Below, in pieces: positions 34,047 through 46,440 of a stretch of DNA of 64,000 nucleotides; position 1 is the stretch's first letter, and each line of letters begins with the position of its first letter. A program made the translations under genes and the position numbers. Origin of the DNA: Paraphaeosphaeria minitans (lineage: Eukaryota; Ascomycota; Dothideomycetes; Pleosporales; Didymosphaeriaceae); contig WJXW01000016.1 of assembly GCA_015832175.1 (NCBI GenBank), positions 806,001 to 870,000 on the forward strand. Reading direction: 5' to 3'. The notes beneath the pieces were generated by a model, which saw only the letters and a program-made list of their open reading frames with translations, made no database searches and was not told the origin of the DNA.

Positions 34047-36146
34047 ATGATATCTCTATCTGTGCCTTTTCTGCTCGCTCTCGCAACGACCTTCCAAAGT
34101 GTTCTAGCCATCCCTCATGCTAAGCCTTTCGCACAATGGAAACGGCAATCGAGCGCAAATGTCACTAGCTCCACACAGGTGGACCTCGGATACGAGGTCT
34201 ATGAAGGCGTCGCAAATTCTTCCACGGGATTGAATACGTTCAAAGGGTCCGTATCCCCTGCAGCTCAGGCAATGCCACGCTAAATTGGATCAGTGTGCGA
34301 TACGCAGCTGCGCCTACGGGAACCCTCCGGTGGCAGGCGCCCCAAAGCCCTGTGTCAAACCGCAGTGATGTAATTTCGGCTGCCAAATCAGGTCCTACAT
34401 GTCCTCAATCATCGAGAGCCAGGCCAGGTGCTGTAATCTCTGGCGTCACGGGAAGTGAAGACTGTCTGTTTCTGAACGTTTATGCGCCTCAAAATGCTTC
34501 CAATCTTCCAGTGCTCGTCTATATTCACGGCGGCGGGTACGGCCAAGGATCGGCGGCGGCGGACATGAGTGGGATAATCAATGCCAACAACGACAGTTTT
34601 GTTGGCGTTGCCATTCAGTACCGCGTAAGTATCTCTACGTTAGATTGCAATTCTCATGGCTAATCGCAAGACACAGTTGGGAGCTTTTGGATTTCTGGCA
34701 GGTGATGAAGTACACCGGAATGGGGTCACGAATGCCGGAATTCTTGACCAGCTCTTCGCGCTTCAATGGGTCCAGGCATACATTGAACTATTTGGAGGTG
34801 ATCCCAGTCGAGTCACGATATCCGGCGTGTCAGCAGGCGCAGGCTCTGTCATGTTGCTAGATATTGCGTACGGCGGCACACTTGGAACATCGCTGTTTGT
34901 CAACGTGAGTGAACTCGAAAGCCTCATGTACTCCGAAACACTAACATTCCAGTCTATAACGGCGTCGCCCTATCTGCCCCAGCAGTATCACTATAAAGAT
35001 TGGGTTCCTTCGCAATCTTACTATGCTTTCGCCATCGCAGCCGGATGTCCACCAACATGGGCATATGGCAACAGCTCTCAGACAATATTCGAGTGCCTGA
35101 TTTCGCAGAGTACCGAAACTCTTCAAAGTGCCTCAGAGCTTGTCTCTCAATCCGGCACATTGGGCTCATGGGGTTTCTTACCAGTCACTGGTTTGTATTC
35201 TCGAATTTGTCCACCGATAAAAGCTAACCTCTTCACGCAGACGATGTCTTTATTCAGTCCACTCCCAGCAAAGCTTTGCTTGAGCGCAAAGTCAACGGTC
35301 TCAGTCATCTTTCAGGAAACAACGCCCAAGAAGGCGACATCTTCACTACGCAGAACATAACGACTGAGAATGATTTGATGGACTGGATCCGTCTGGTCTT
35401 TCCTCTTTTCACGCAAGATGATATTGCCAAGCTGCTTTACTACTACCCATCTTCTAACGTCAGCGATTCGTCGGATGGTCTTACCGAATTTGCGACCGAA
35501 GGCACTATGGGTCCGACAATAGTGAACGTATCTCAGACTGCGTAAGTGATCAAACATCTGGAAAAGCGGATACACTCAACTCACATGCCTCCTTAGCACC
35601 GGCCAGCAGCAGCGTGCGCAGGCCATATATGGCGAGTCAACATTCGTGTGCCCCAGCTACTGGATCGCAGAAGCATACAACGCGCGTGGACGCACAGGAT
35701 ACAAGTACCAGTACTCTGTCCCAATCGCCCTACACGGTTTCGACCCCAGTGTCAACTTTGGCCCAGCCACAGCAAACGTGGGACCAGATATGTTGCTCGC
35801 TTTCCTACGTATCTGGGGTAACTTTGTCACTACTGGTAATCCGTCGATATCAGCCTCTGTCGCCAGCGGCAACAACTCGAACGGCACAAGTCAGTCAGGT
35901 CTGGAGGACTGGCCGGTATTCGCGCTGTGGGATCCGAGAATGGTGAATTTGAACCAGACAGGCGGATCGCCGCAGTCGATAAATCTGGCTGATTACACTT
36001 CTGGGTTTTTGGATCAGAATGTCACCGTGTATGTCGGTCCTGGGCAGATGAACGATATCACACTGGTGGATGCGTATTCGTGGGAAGGCGGACGCGGAAA
36101 GCGATGCGATTTCTGGATGAGCGTTGCGGCTATTGTGCCAGCATGA
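34047..36146 (+). CDS. Secreted type-B carboxylesterase/lipase
   Basis: Six exons (34047-34246, 34294-34624, 34677-34904, 34953-35190, 35241-35541, 35597-36146) give 615 aa. The five introns are 47-55 bp, several with clear CTAAC sites. A signal peptide covers about residues 1-21 (MISLSVPFLLALATTFQSVLA). Type-B carboxylesterase motifs: EDCLFLNVY, oxyanion hole HGGG (145-148) and nucleophile elbow GVSAG (Ser229), where Val replaces the usual Glu of GESAG. The likely catalytic His is in ALHGFDPSVNFG. It should hydrolyse esters outside the cell; the substrate is unknown. The gene starts about 660 bp from the transposon island but all exons are in frame, so it appears intact. Confidence 0.9.
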
Positions 36147-36603
36147 GTTATGTAGATATGTAGGATGATGTATAGATAGGGCAATATGTACGGATTTTCT
36201 GCCCCAATCCACTTCCACGGCCATTTGATCTGTCCAAGCCCATCTCACTGTTAAATATTCTAGCTAGGTATACGGTGCTTGGCGGAGCTGGCATGATTCT
36301 GACCAGACGGGTGAGAGTGCGCCCTGGATTGGCTCCGATCACAACGCACTCGTAGGCGGGCTCGTAGCCCTCGCCGCTCACAGGTTTCCGACTCGCTACG
36401 TTACGGATCTTTTGTGGAGATTTTTCAGGAAGGTGCATTACGTAGACAACCGTCATCATGTGTCACACTGTAGATGAATGTCGGCGCACGTGACATGTTC
36501 ATCGCGCCCGCTTTACGAACGTCGGGCGGAGTTCAGAAGTCTACCTGCTCTACATAACATAGAAACATCGTCGATAGATGCCTTATCCACGACTACATAC
36601 ATC
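36147..36603. other. Intergenic region between carboxylesterase and 5S rRNA
   Basis: No gene recognised; contains the 3-prime flank of the carboxylesterase and the upstream flank of the 5S gene. Confidence 0.5.
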
Positions 36604-36722
36604 ACATACGACCATAGGACCTTGAAAATTGGGCTTCCCGTCCGCTCAGCCTTACACAAGCAGGGTACCGGCGGATCAGTAGTCAGGTGGGTGACCACTG
36701 GCGAATCCCCGCTGTTGTATGT
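36604..36722 (+). rRNA. 5S ribosomal RNA
   Basis: 119 nt starting ACATACGACCATAGG and ending CTGTTGTATGT, with the conserved internal block GGGCTTCCCGTCCGCTCAGC and the block GGTGGGTGACCACTGGCGAA. The terminal stem ACATAC/GTATGT pairs, and helix II (ACCTTG with CAGGGT) is retained by compensating changes relative to the Neurospora-type sequence. It is a single dispersed copy, as usual in filamentous ascomycetes where 5S genes lie outside the rDNA array. A T-run follows. Confidence 0.93.
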
Positions 36723-36733
36723 TTTTTTTTTTT
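36722..36733 (+). terminator. Pol III T-run terminator of 5S rRNA
   Basis: A run of twelve T residues begins at the last base of the 5S gene. Confidence 0.8.
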
Positions 36734-37250
36734 GGAATTTTTTGTTTTTTTCTTTCTGTAAAGAAACACGTCATCTCGGAAAGACGTGATCTCTTTTGAT
36801 GCGAGACCTGACAAGCTCAGCGATGTGTTCGTGACATATGAAGTTACGTGCGTTTTTTGTACAGAGTGAATGATCGATGGGAGTAGATAACTACAATTTT
36901 ACGTTGCCCCACGACTTATACGAAGAGAAGTAGCTCCGCAGGCTCGTGAAGCTACCTTGGCCTCTCCTGGTTGAAGCCACTGATTGTGTGTGCCCTGTGG
37001 TTCTTAATCGATGTAGAACATACAAGGCTAAGGCGACGGTATGTTCGTTGTTGTTAAGACGACTACATTACTTCCGAGGACTGGTACAGCTCTCGAGGAC
37101 CGTTTTATTGATCCGTGAGCCCCAAGGTCTTTCGCAGGTGGATGGTGTTGAGGGCGAGCACAACGCTAGCGGACCCATGAACAGTGACGTCATGAGAAAA
37201 CCTCACTCACAGCGTTGGTAACCTCGCTCTCCAACGCGTGCGATATTGCA
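36734..37250. other. Intergenic region, nothing recognised
   Basis: No gene or RNA recognised between the 5S terminator and the small membrane protein gene. Confidence 0.5.
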
Positions 37251-37715
37251 ATGGCTTCTCATGGCGACGAAAAGGCCATAGACGCGCATTCCCGCAGCGC
37301 GCTTGCCACCGCAAAGCGCAATCTGCGCTACATGTACGACCCATCAACAGCCAACACAGCACCCGCCCGCCGTCGCACACGCGCAGTCCTACGACTCCTG
37401 CGCTCCTCTCTCGTCTTTGCCTTCTGGCGCATTGTTCGCTATGCGAAGTATGTTGCCATTGGTTCCCTTGTGGCTACGATTGGCGCGGGCGCGCTGGGCA
37501 CCGTGTTCAGTGGCGCAGGATTTGTGCTTGCACCGACAGGAATTGCCGGCACCATTGTCGCTACGTCAGTCTGGGGCGTAGGGAAGTTTGCGGTAAAGCG
37601 GCTCAAGAAGAGATGGGATGGAGGTCACGGGTATGGCGAGGTTGAAGAGGCGAGAGATGAGAGGATGAGCGGTGTGATTCGTATGGAGAGAGGCCCGGAC
37701 GCTGTGCCTTGGTGA
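37251..37715 (+). CDS. Small conserved-looking membrane protein
   Basis: A single exon of 154 aa starting at the ATG of MASHGDEKAI. The N-terminal third is basic (ARRRTRAVLRLLRSS). Two hydrophobic stretches follow (about 61-80 and 80-110, rich in Gly/Ala: GSLVATIGAGALGTVFSGAG, then FVLAPTGIAGTIVATSVWGV) and a basic, acidic C-terminus. It resembles a helical hairpin membrane protein. I do not recognise a named family; function unknown. Confidence 0.7.
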   Translation: MASHGDEKAIDAHSRSALATAKRNLRYMYDPSTANTAPARRRTRAVLRLLRSSLVFAFWRIVRYAKYVAIGSLVATIGAGALGTVFSGAGFVLAPTGIAGTIVATSVWGVGKFAVKRLKKRWDGGHGYGEVEEARDERMSGVIRMERGPDAVPW

Positions 37716-40227
37716 TTGCGGGGCGTGACATGTACCGCGGCAGTATCACAGTCGGACCTGATTACGGTGCGCAGCATCACAACTGCCATGGAAGGATATC
37801 GAGGGCTCTTACGTGGAGAGCACAGCTTGAAGCCAAGTAAAGAGGGCGCGCAACGGAAATTGGTCTACAGCGAACGCATCGAAGCAACACCACTCGCAAC
37901 TATAAGCCAAGCCATCCGTATCAAGGCCAACCTGAAGAATAACTTTCATTTTCCCTGTTACGCCAAGCTCCAACGTCCCTATGCTTCACCAAACTCCTGA
38001 CTTCGAAAGGGTTCCTGCGCATCTGTCAGCTGCCATCGAAACCACGTAGGTCTCCGAAAGAGCGCACCAAATGGGAAGACATCAACTCGATCGGAACTGC
38101 TGTTTCTCCACATAGCCAACCCTTTGACTCCAGAAACCGAAGACCGTACCATCGCGTATATTCATTTCGTTGGGCTCGAAGCTGCCGTTGGTCCCGACGC
38201 GTCCGGCGAGTGTGCCGTCAAGCCAGTATACACTGAAAGGCGGAGACGCCGTAGAACGCGGACCAGCGTCGCCATCTGGTATCGCACTTTTCTTATCGGC
38301 TTCGCTCAGGTAGATGGGGTTGCACTTCGCAGGTATTTCGGTGGAAGCCATCGTATTGCTCGGATAACAAGGTCGAATTGATGAGATGGTCGATGGGAAC
38401 CCGTTCTTCGATGATCATTTAAATATGGACTGTGCCAATTTCATAAAAGTTGAGGGACGTCTAGGATCTGGTACGTGTTACCATCAATAACGGGAGAACA
38501 GGGGTTGAGGGCATCCGTGCAACTGGACACTGCATACATACTCGTACAGTCCCACTGTATTTTCTTTCAGTGGAGCGTCGAGATACTCACCGCACCCTGC
38601 ATTTTTTCAATAAGCCCCATCGCCTGGTAACGGGGAGTCTAAATGTCGCCCAAGCACGGTGATACAATACATATCATCGGAATTTCACGCGAAAAGAAGG
38701 CGAAAAGGTCACATTCGCACAGGTGCTACAGAGTGATGGCCATTCCAAAGAATGGTCGAACAGGGGACAGAAGTTGGAGTGCCTGAGGTGCTTGAGGTGC
38801 CTCTGGTGGCATTCATTACTCCATTCCGCTTGCAAGAGAACGTAACAACATCCGCAACAACATCCGCAACACATCGTCGAGCATATCTTAGTCGCCTTTC
38901 TGTTCTAAGACTACACAGAATCCCATCTAGATCGTCGCTGGTGGAAAGTGGAATGAATTTTAATCAGGCAGCGTGGTAGAACTCGATACCCTCTCCCTCT
39001 GAAAGGACCAGAAGTGTCCGCATCCGCATAGCCCACGGATTGATCTGTCGGTTGATCATATGTAGCTACCGTAGCCCTATGCGAGCGTCTGTGTGTATTA
39101 GTAAAAATCTTCACTCTACCAAGATCAGGCTCAAGCTCTAGCTTGTTCGACCAGTGTCACGGAGTTTGTAGGGTGATATGTCCGCCTCTTGGGCGTTTCG
39201 CAGGGTTTGGACATGATTGTACGAATTGGCGCTTCGTTGTACGAGAGCTTGGCACCTGCGTGTTTGTCATGATTGACCCTGTCGGTAGTGCAGACTCCCG
39301 CCTTCGGAGTTCCAGCCCATGAGCATCTAGTCGCATGTTTCTTAGTGTATCTCGCCTCTTGATCAAGTTCACATATTAACCAGCTGAGAGGCCCCTGGGT
39401 TCTGGACGGTGAGAACTTGACCAATGATTTTAGAAGTATAGGTCCCTCCCACATCACGTGGTTTCACCTTTGGCCTTACCGAGTTGCCGGATGTAAGCGG
39501 ATCTCACTATAACGTCATCACCATCAGTGGCTTCCAAAGTCAATGCTCATTCCCAAATGCAAGCTACATTCTTCTATAATGATGCAATCAGATTCTCTTT
39601 CGTCCAAGAACGTGCCGCTCCCGGCGACGCCTAGGGATATGTGATCAGCTGGGCGCTAAATTTCCTCTGATGGGACAATGTTCCTCCGCCATCATCAGAT
39701 TGGTGTTCTACTCACGATCACGCCTTGCCTATAAATGCTTCTCTTCGCTTGGGTGAACCTTACGTTGAGGAATGGAGGTCAAGTCGATGAAGTCATCATC
39801 GCAAGCGTGTCTCGGTCGCGATGCAACGTGGTTATTAATTGAAGAAGATTGGACTCGGTCGTATCGGACGGCTGGGCAAGCGAGCAGTCGGTCTAAGTTT
39901 TATGTATGTCAGATGTCGAATCGGGAACTTTCCTTCACATGCTAGTCGCTTATTCAATGCATCTTACCAAAGCACAACCATAATTTCACGCGCCATTGAG
40001 TCACAGTTCGGTGACTCGGACCAATAGTTCGTTTACCGTACTCGGTCGCGGACAGCAGGTGAACGCCGCCATGCTTCTTCTGCTTTGGGAGTAGCAAAGT
40101 GCGGCATCGCGTTCAATCTCACACGGGATAGAATGGCGATATAACTAGGGCTGACGCTCTGCTTTCGAAGTTTTGGACTGTAATCCTCCTGCTCGGTCTT
40201 TGGACACTTATAACTACGAGTTTCAGC
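37716..40227. other. Long gene-poor stretch with one possible small gene
   Basis: About 2.5 kb with no recognised gene except a candidate 89-aa frame at 38082-38351. A run of short direct repeats (GAACAACATCCGCAACAACA-like) lies near 38840-38870. The right end is the promoter side of the MFS gene. Confidence 0.45.
38082..38351 (-). CDS. Possible small hypothetical protein (89 aa)
   Basis: An ATG-initiated frame MASTEIPAKCNPIYLSEADK ending in KQQFRSS then TGA. Codon third positions and the mixed hydrophilic/aromatic composition look protein-like (PFSVYWLDGTLAGRVGTNGS), but there is no recognised domain. It could be a remnant of a longer gene. Confidence 0.4.
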   Translation of the reverse strand: MASTEIPAKCNPIYLSEADKKSAIPDGDAGPRSTASPPFSVYWLDGTLAGRVGTNGSFEPNEMNIRDGTVFGFWSQRVGYVEKQQFRSS

Positions 40228-42174
40228 ATGACTATCAAAGAAATCTTACGAGACGCGCCGGCCGGCCAACTAGCCAGAACTTACCTAGGATGGAAGGTTT
40301 CACCGTACGAAGATGAGAAGGATAATTACCAGCTGCCAGAGCCTGAGAAACAAGAGCTTGTCCCACAGACCGAAGCTCAGCGCAACATAGCTCCGGACGA
40401 TGGATCAGATGAAGGTTCTTCTCACCAAGAAAAGGACAAGGATCTCGAGAGCAATGTCCCAAACACGGAACTTCGAGGGCCACAGTCACACACTGATCAT
40501 TCTGGTGACCGCGATATCGAACGCATCGCAACGGAGAGAGACAATCATGGAGGAAAACAACCTGCTTTCCAGGAAGTAGGTTTCAGCCCTATGGACCGTG
40601 ACAACCCCCAGAACTGGTCAACCATGAAGAAAGCTTTGGTGTTCTTCCAGATATGTCTCCTGACATTCTCAGGTCAGTCCATGTGTCCTCTAGAGTCCTT
40701 TCGATACTGAGTGCAACACAGTCTACAGCGCATCTGCGATCATTACCCCAGCGGAAGGCATTTTTGAGGAGCAGTGGGGTACCTCAGGACAGGTCTCTGC
40801 GTTAGTCCTCTCAATGTACGTCCTAGGCTATGGTCTTGGGCCCTTGATATTCAGTCCGATGTCCGAGATGCCCATGGTCGGACGGAATTTGCCATATATG
40901 ATATCGTTCGCAATCTTCATCATCATGACTGCCATCGGTAGCGGAGTCAGCAACTTCCCCGGAATAGTCGTGAGTGAACCCCCGGGTACAAAGTTGATGT
41001 GTCTTCCGTTTCCCTCCCAGCTGAGACATATTACCCTGTCTTAACTCATACTGACATTTTACCTTATCGTAGGTAATACGATTCATCCAAGGCTTCTTCG
41101 GTGGCCCAGTCTTGAGTACCGGTGCTGCATCAGCAAGCGATATATATCCATTCAACAAAATTCCTTACGCGTTGTCGTTTTGGAGTTTTTTCGCATACGC
41201 AGGTCCAGCGCTGGGTCCAGTCCTCAGTGGGTTTGCGATCCCCCTCAACAATTGGCGATGGGGTTTCTGGGAGACGTTGATCCTTTCCGGCTTCGCCTTC
41301 TTACTGTTGTTCTTTTTCCTGCCCGAGACAAACGCCGACTACATACTCGCGCAGCGTGCAAAGCGGCTCCGCAAGAAGACCGGGGATAGTAACTTGCTGT
41401 CGAGATCTGAAAGCCGCTCTGGGAACAAGAACTGGGTCAAGCTGACGATATACCATCTCACCATGCCGTTCAGAATCACGGTACTCGACCCTTCAGTCGG
41501 CTTCATAAACCTTTACACTGCGTTGGTATACGGTGTGTACTATTCGTTCTTCGAATCGTTTCCGCTGGTGTACATGGGTACGTATGGCTTTTCGATCGGA
41601 ATCATGGGCGCTGTCTTTATCTGCGTCATAATCGGAGCAGCGATCGGCCTGGCCACGTATGTACTTCTGGTGTACTTCATCTACGAGCCATACACGATGT
41701 CGAAGGGTATCGGTAGTCCGGAGTTCCGCCTAGTACCTGGTCTCTTCGCCGCGGCTCTCGCACCAGCTGGCATGTTCATATTCGGGTACGCATCGAAGCG
41801 AGACATCACCTGGGTAGCTCCGACCATCGGTATCGCGCTCTACGCGGGCACTTCTTTTGTTGTAAGTTTGGTTCACCGGTTCATCGTTGGCCAATCCAGC
41901 TAACATCTCAAAGCTCATAAACTGCATCTTTGTCTACCTACCCATTAGCTACCCACGCTATGCAGCTAGTATCTTTGCAGCGAACGGTTTCCTACGTAGT
42001 GCTATGGCATGCGGCGCCATTCACTTTTCCCAGCCACTGTTCCACAACCTGGGAGTTGGGAATGGGTGCGCCATTCTGGGGAGTGTCGCGGCTGCTTGCG
42101 CTGCTGCATTCGTAGGGTTGTGGTACTATGGACCGAGCCTCAGAGCGCGCAGCAAATTTGCCGAATCATACTAG
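40228..42174 (+). CDS. MFS transporter, DHA1 drug:H+ antiporter type
   Basis: Four exons (40228-40672, 40722-40969, 41073-41861, 41914-42174) give 580 aa. Introns are 49, 103 and 52 bp with CTGAC/CTAAC sites. A long charged cytosolic N-terminus (about 1-135) ends in DRDNPQNWS, the usual entry to TM1 in fungal DHA1 proteins. Further landmarks are LVLSMYVLGYGLGPLIFSPMSE, VGRNLPYM, FIQGFFGGP, the PETNADYILAQRAKRLRKKTG loop and the C-terminal block ISYPRYAASIFAANGFLRSA. About 12 membrane helices are expected. It should export a drug-like or metabolite substrate using the proton gradient at the plasma membrane; the substrate cannot be inferred and no biosynthetic cluster is adjacent. Confidence 0.88.
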
Positions 42175-43631
42175 GCCTTGTCCCAGTAAAATGGCGGGAG
42201 GTGTCGTTGGAAGATGGGTGTTAATATAATCTTCAGGCGCACACATTGTACGAGACGAAATTGCCTGTACGAAAGGGGTCTCCGAAATATATGTAATTTT
42301 AAGGGCAGTGAACACGCTCGCCACTCACTACTTAGTAAACTCTGTCAGGATTCAGAAAATCATGAGAATGAAGACTCACAATATAAAACCAGCTAAATAT
42401 TATACCAGTAGAGTGGGTTGAACCAGGATCAAGTGCGTGGGTATCGAAGGTCCAATTTTGGTGGTGGCCCACTATGATATGTCACACAAAAGACATCACA
42501 GGGATACAACAAATTGCAGTGTCCCAATTCGCTTTACTTTGGAGGTACACCGCCGCTACTTCGTGCTAGAAGGAGCAGGATCAGTCTTGGAAAGCGCACC
42601 CGCAATGGAGGTGCTGAGCCCCACACCCGTCCGATGCAAAGGAAGGTGACGACATGTGATGAGACGCTTGTCGAAATTGCATCTTCAAGCGCTCCAGCAA
42701 GACGAGAATCAGGTCTACGGGAATTTTATCCTCCACGCCTGCAACCACAAGCAGCGGCCGCAAAAGCACTGGCGATGAACTGCACTGATTCCCAGGAGTG
42801 AGTCGCTTAGGTACTTCACTGTGAATCTTGCGTTTCTCGTTCTAGCGGCGAGCGACATAGGGAAAAAAAGACAATAAACGGTCCATAATGTCCATGGCCT
42901 GAGCTCATTGAGTTGAGGATGAAACGACTACACTTTACGAGCGACAAGGTGCTGCCATCGTACCGAAGCCTATGTACGGGAGGCATCATAAGTATGTAAC
43001 AAGATTTCAAGAACAGCGCGTACTCGTCTGCTTGTATTTTCCAAGCAATTATGTTCCATCGTTTCCGTTGCGGTTTGCAGGTCACTCGCTTTCATTCAGT
43101 GCATCTCTCATTTCCATACTTTGCCACACAGCCATCTTTTTCTCCAGCACAATATATACCATGCAGCGGTTTGTGGTCGGTCTCCTCGGCGCCATCGTTG
43201 CAACCCGCGTATTCAGGCGCATTTTCCCTGGCTCCGAACCTAACGGATTGTGGCGAAAGCCAAGGACTTTTACAAATAATAAGCCATCCTACGTGCGAGA
43301 GCCAGCTTGCTGATGAGTTCTAGAATGTTCACTTTCTCGTATCCCGGGTTCTCGGACAGCGTGTCCGTCGCCCCCTGCATTTTATCCGGTCGGCTGGAGA
43401 CGAGCTCTTTTGATTGGACTGCAGGCTAAAACCACGTGGATTAGATTGTTCCTGCCCCGGCGACATCCTAAACGTGTGGAGAGAGGATCCAACACCCAGA
43501 TGCTCGAGATTGACGATTCCGGGTCAATGGGCTAACATAAGGTGTTTAAATGAAGTGAGATCCCCTCTGTTGGCATTCGGGGCCTGTGGCAATCTACACT
43601 GTCTTTGTCAACAGATCATCTCTTTCTAGCA
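42175..43631. other. Intergenic region, nothing firmly recognised
   Basis: Several short frames on both strands; a 51-codon ATG frame at 43161-43313 starts with a hydrophobic segment but is too short to support. The right end holds the promoter of the lactonase-like gene. Confidence 0.45.
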
Positions 43632-44849
43632 ATGGCTCCCGTCAAGTTGGTTGCCCTTCTGGGCCTCTCTTTGCTCTCGCAGGCCTCCGCAGTTAAGCTC
43701 TTGGCATTGAATTTTGCAGGCCAATTATACTCATTGGATCTCTCTTTCAGGTCGTCCACAAAGGCCAGTCTTGAGCTCGTTCAGAACATCACTGCGTGTG
43801 GTGTGACACCCACCTGGTTGCACCTCGACGAAGAGACGCGCACTGTCTACTGCATCGATGAAAGCTGGTTGAACGAGGGTCTTGGCAGTGGCAACCTGTC
43901 GCAGTGGTCTGTCGGACCTGACTCCAGCGATAAAGATGCCTTGACCCTGACCGGCTCTACCGACACAGAGGGCAACTCAGTACATGGCTTCACGTACGGA
44001 GGTCCTGATGGCAGGAGCTTCCTCGTCACATCGGAGTACTCTCCCTCCACAGTCACCACGTACAAGCTGCCCATCACTTCTAGGACGAAGGCTTTACAAA
44101 AGCTTGAGTTCACGATGGCTGCTCCGGGACCGCGCCCTGACCGCCAGGACAAGCCCCATCCGCATGCTGCGTTCACGGATCCCACAGGAGACTTCCTGAT
44201 TGTTCCTGACCTGGGTGCAGACCTTACTCGCATCTTCAAGATCAACCAAAACACTGGCCAACTCACCGCCTGCCCTGCAATTGCCTCGCTTCCGGGTGAC
44301 GGACCTCGTCACGGTCTCTTCCGCAAGGCTGGCCGTGCCTTGAAGTACTACTCCCTCAACGAAGTCAGCAGCTCCGTCGGTGTTTACGACGTCAAGTACC
44401 CCGATTACTCGTACGGATCCAAGGAGTCCTGCCTCTCCCTCAATCTCGTGCAGACCCTTTCCAACTACGGTCCCAAAGTTCCGCTCGGCAACGTCACCGT
44501 CAAGTCCGCTGAGATCCGCGTTGTGGGTAACTTCCTCTACGCGTCCAACCGTAACGACACCACCTTCGGATTTGAGCAGGACTCCATCGCTATTTTTAAG
44601 ATTGGCGGTGACGGCAAGCTCAAGTTCCAGGAGCTGACCAACTCGTACGGATACTTTCCGCGGTCTTTCTCGTTCAATGAAGCAGGGACATATGCTGCTA
44701 TTGCTGGACAAACGACGGCGAATATTGCAATTGTCAAGAGGGATACGAAGACTGGAAAGCTTGGACCGCTGGTCACCAACCTTCTTCTGCCACCGAGGGG
44801 AAGCTATGGAGGAGAAGATGGCGTCAGCAATGTCATCTGGGTTGAGTAG
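43632..44849 (+). CDS. Secreted beta-propeller lactonase-like protein
   Basis: An intronless gene of 405 aa. A signal peptide is predicted by eye at 1-20 (MAPVKLVALLGLSLLSQASA). The rest shows repeated propeller-blade patterns such as HPHAAFTDPTGDFLIVPDLG, RIFKINQNTGQL, GDGPRHGLFRKAG, YASNRND and FPRSFSFNEAGTYAAIAGQ, typical of the lactonase / 3-carboxymuconate cyclase-like seven-bladed propeller family (PF10282). Members open lactone or muconate rings, though many fungal secreted members are uncharacterised. Putative N-glycosylation sites (NIT, NLS, NVT, NDT) fit secretion. Confidence 0.88.
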   Translation: MAPVKLVALLGLSLLSQASAVKLLALNFAGQLYSLDLSFRSSTKASLELVQNITACGVTPTWLHLDEETRTVYCIDESWLNEGLGSGNLSQWSVGPDSSDKDALTLTGSTDTEGNSVHGFTYGGPDGRSFLVTSEYSPSTVTTYKLPITSRTKALQKLEFTMAAPGPRPDRQDKPHPHAAFTDPTGDFLIVPDLGADLTRIFKINQNTGQLTACPAIASLPGDGPRHGLFRKAGRALKYYSLNEVSSSVGVYDVKYPDYSYGSKESCLSLNLVQTLSNYGPKVPLGNVTVKSAEIRVVGNFLYASNRNDTTFGFEQDSIAIFKIGGDGKLKFQELTNSYGYFPRSFSFNEAGTYAAIAGQTTANIAIVKRDTKTGKLGPLVTNLLLPPRGSYGGEDGVSNVIWVE

Positions 44850-46440
44850 AGTGTCATTATAGTACAATATCATTCAAAAGGTGGACTACTGGTACATATC
44901 ATCATCGAATTCTACATCACATTTTCGAAACTTCGGTTGTCTTGATACCTTTTTCACCGTGACTGACGATTGGAATTAGGCTGCATGTAGCGGTCCTTAC
45001 TCACGTTGGACTACTACACCGAAATCTTACAGAGGTACATTGACGTGGGTAGCTACAGGACTGGTTGTGCTCATCCATGGAACACAGCACCTCGAACTCC
45101 CGGTGCTATGTTCAAGATAGTCAAAAGGTGCCGCACGCTAGACCTCACCCACGCACAAATTCTTGCTCCTCACAGAAACAGGCAACGAACTCCCCCAAGC
45201 CACGCGCCAAAAATCTCGGCTTCTCCATTACATGTTCCATCCGCTCCATCGCCTCCAGTACATCATTCTATTTGAGCTCGTGACTTTCCTCCAGCTTGTG
45301 GGTAGCAACACACTGATCTTCTATGCCCTTTTGGAAAGCTGCCTCAAAGGTCTCATCGCTTAATCTTTTCGCCCACTCGCTCTTGGAGAGCTGAATACCA
45401 ACGGCTTGGCTTCCATCAGGTTCATCCGAATGTCCGCACACTTGTCATCGTGCATGCTTGCATTGAGCTCGCCTCATGTCCTATGCGATGTTTTGATTGG
45501 CTCAGTGGGCTCCTGGAGAAAATTGGCTGTTACCTATGGGAAGGCTTCTGCGATTGCATGGTACCTCAAGGTCGCGTAAGCCGTCCACGCTGTGGAGATC
45601 TTGCTGTGTCCAGACTCCCAACATGCTGCTGGACTGCGATTGCAATCAGATTTTGGATAGCTCGTACCACAGGAGCTGCTCGTCGTGTGTATGGTCTTTG
45701 AGATATTCTTTTTGATTACGTATTGTCATCGTCCATGACTAATGAACAAATACAAAGGTTTCCGCGGCTTGTTATTTGCGTATGAGGCTCGTGAGAACAC
45801 CAAACCTCGCGTTTCTAAAGCAAAACCAAGAAGAATATTTGGTCAGCAGTCACGAAGAGAAGTTTACCATTCGAGCCAGTAGATACTGGGCTTATTTATC
45901 ATTCGAATAATGAAAGCGATGTCTAGATGTATGTTCACGCAAGCAGTTTGTCTAGACTTCATGCTGCAACGAGTCTACTCAGGATACTGTGTGAAAGAGA
46001 AACCCTTGGTCGAAGCACTAACAGAACCAAAATAGTGCAGAATGATCACAACCACAATTACAGGAATATTTAGCACTTATTTGAGAGCTTGAAGTTGATT
46101 GCGAAGATACTAATTCTTTCTCTGAAGATCTGCTTGAGCACGATAGGAAATCAGCATGAAACAGTGATTAACATGTGTGGAGGTGAGCTGGAAGATACTG
46201 CTTAGGGCGATCAAGTATATTGTCACTGAACAGGATAAGCCTGCTCAGAAGTGCGTCTATATACAGTAGTTTTAAGATACATAATAAAGTAGTAAGCTGA
46301 GTGGGAAGCTCGTCTGGGTCATGTTAGCTCGTCCTGTAGGGCGTACAGGCCCTACGCGTGTACCTCATACGCCACAACATGCCTGCACCTAGACATGCAG
46401 CTGCTTTCAAGGCCCAACATTCTTGCTTTATCTCTTCGCT
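44850..46440. other. Long intergenic region, nothing recognised
   Basis: About 1.6 kb with only short overlapping frames. No RNA gene, repeat array or transposon end was seen. Confidence 0.5.

Noticed and set aside
36478..36789. Plus-strand 103-codon frame over the 5S gene
   Set aside because: The 5S rRNA and its T-run account for the sequence; the frame runs into Phe codons from the terminator.
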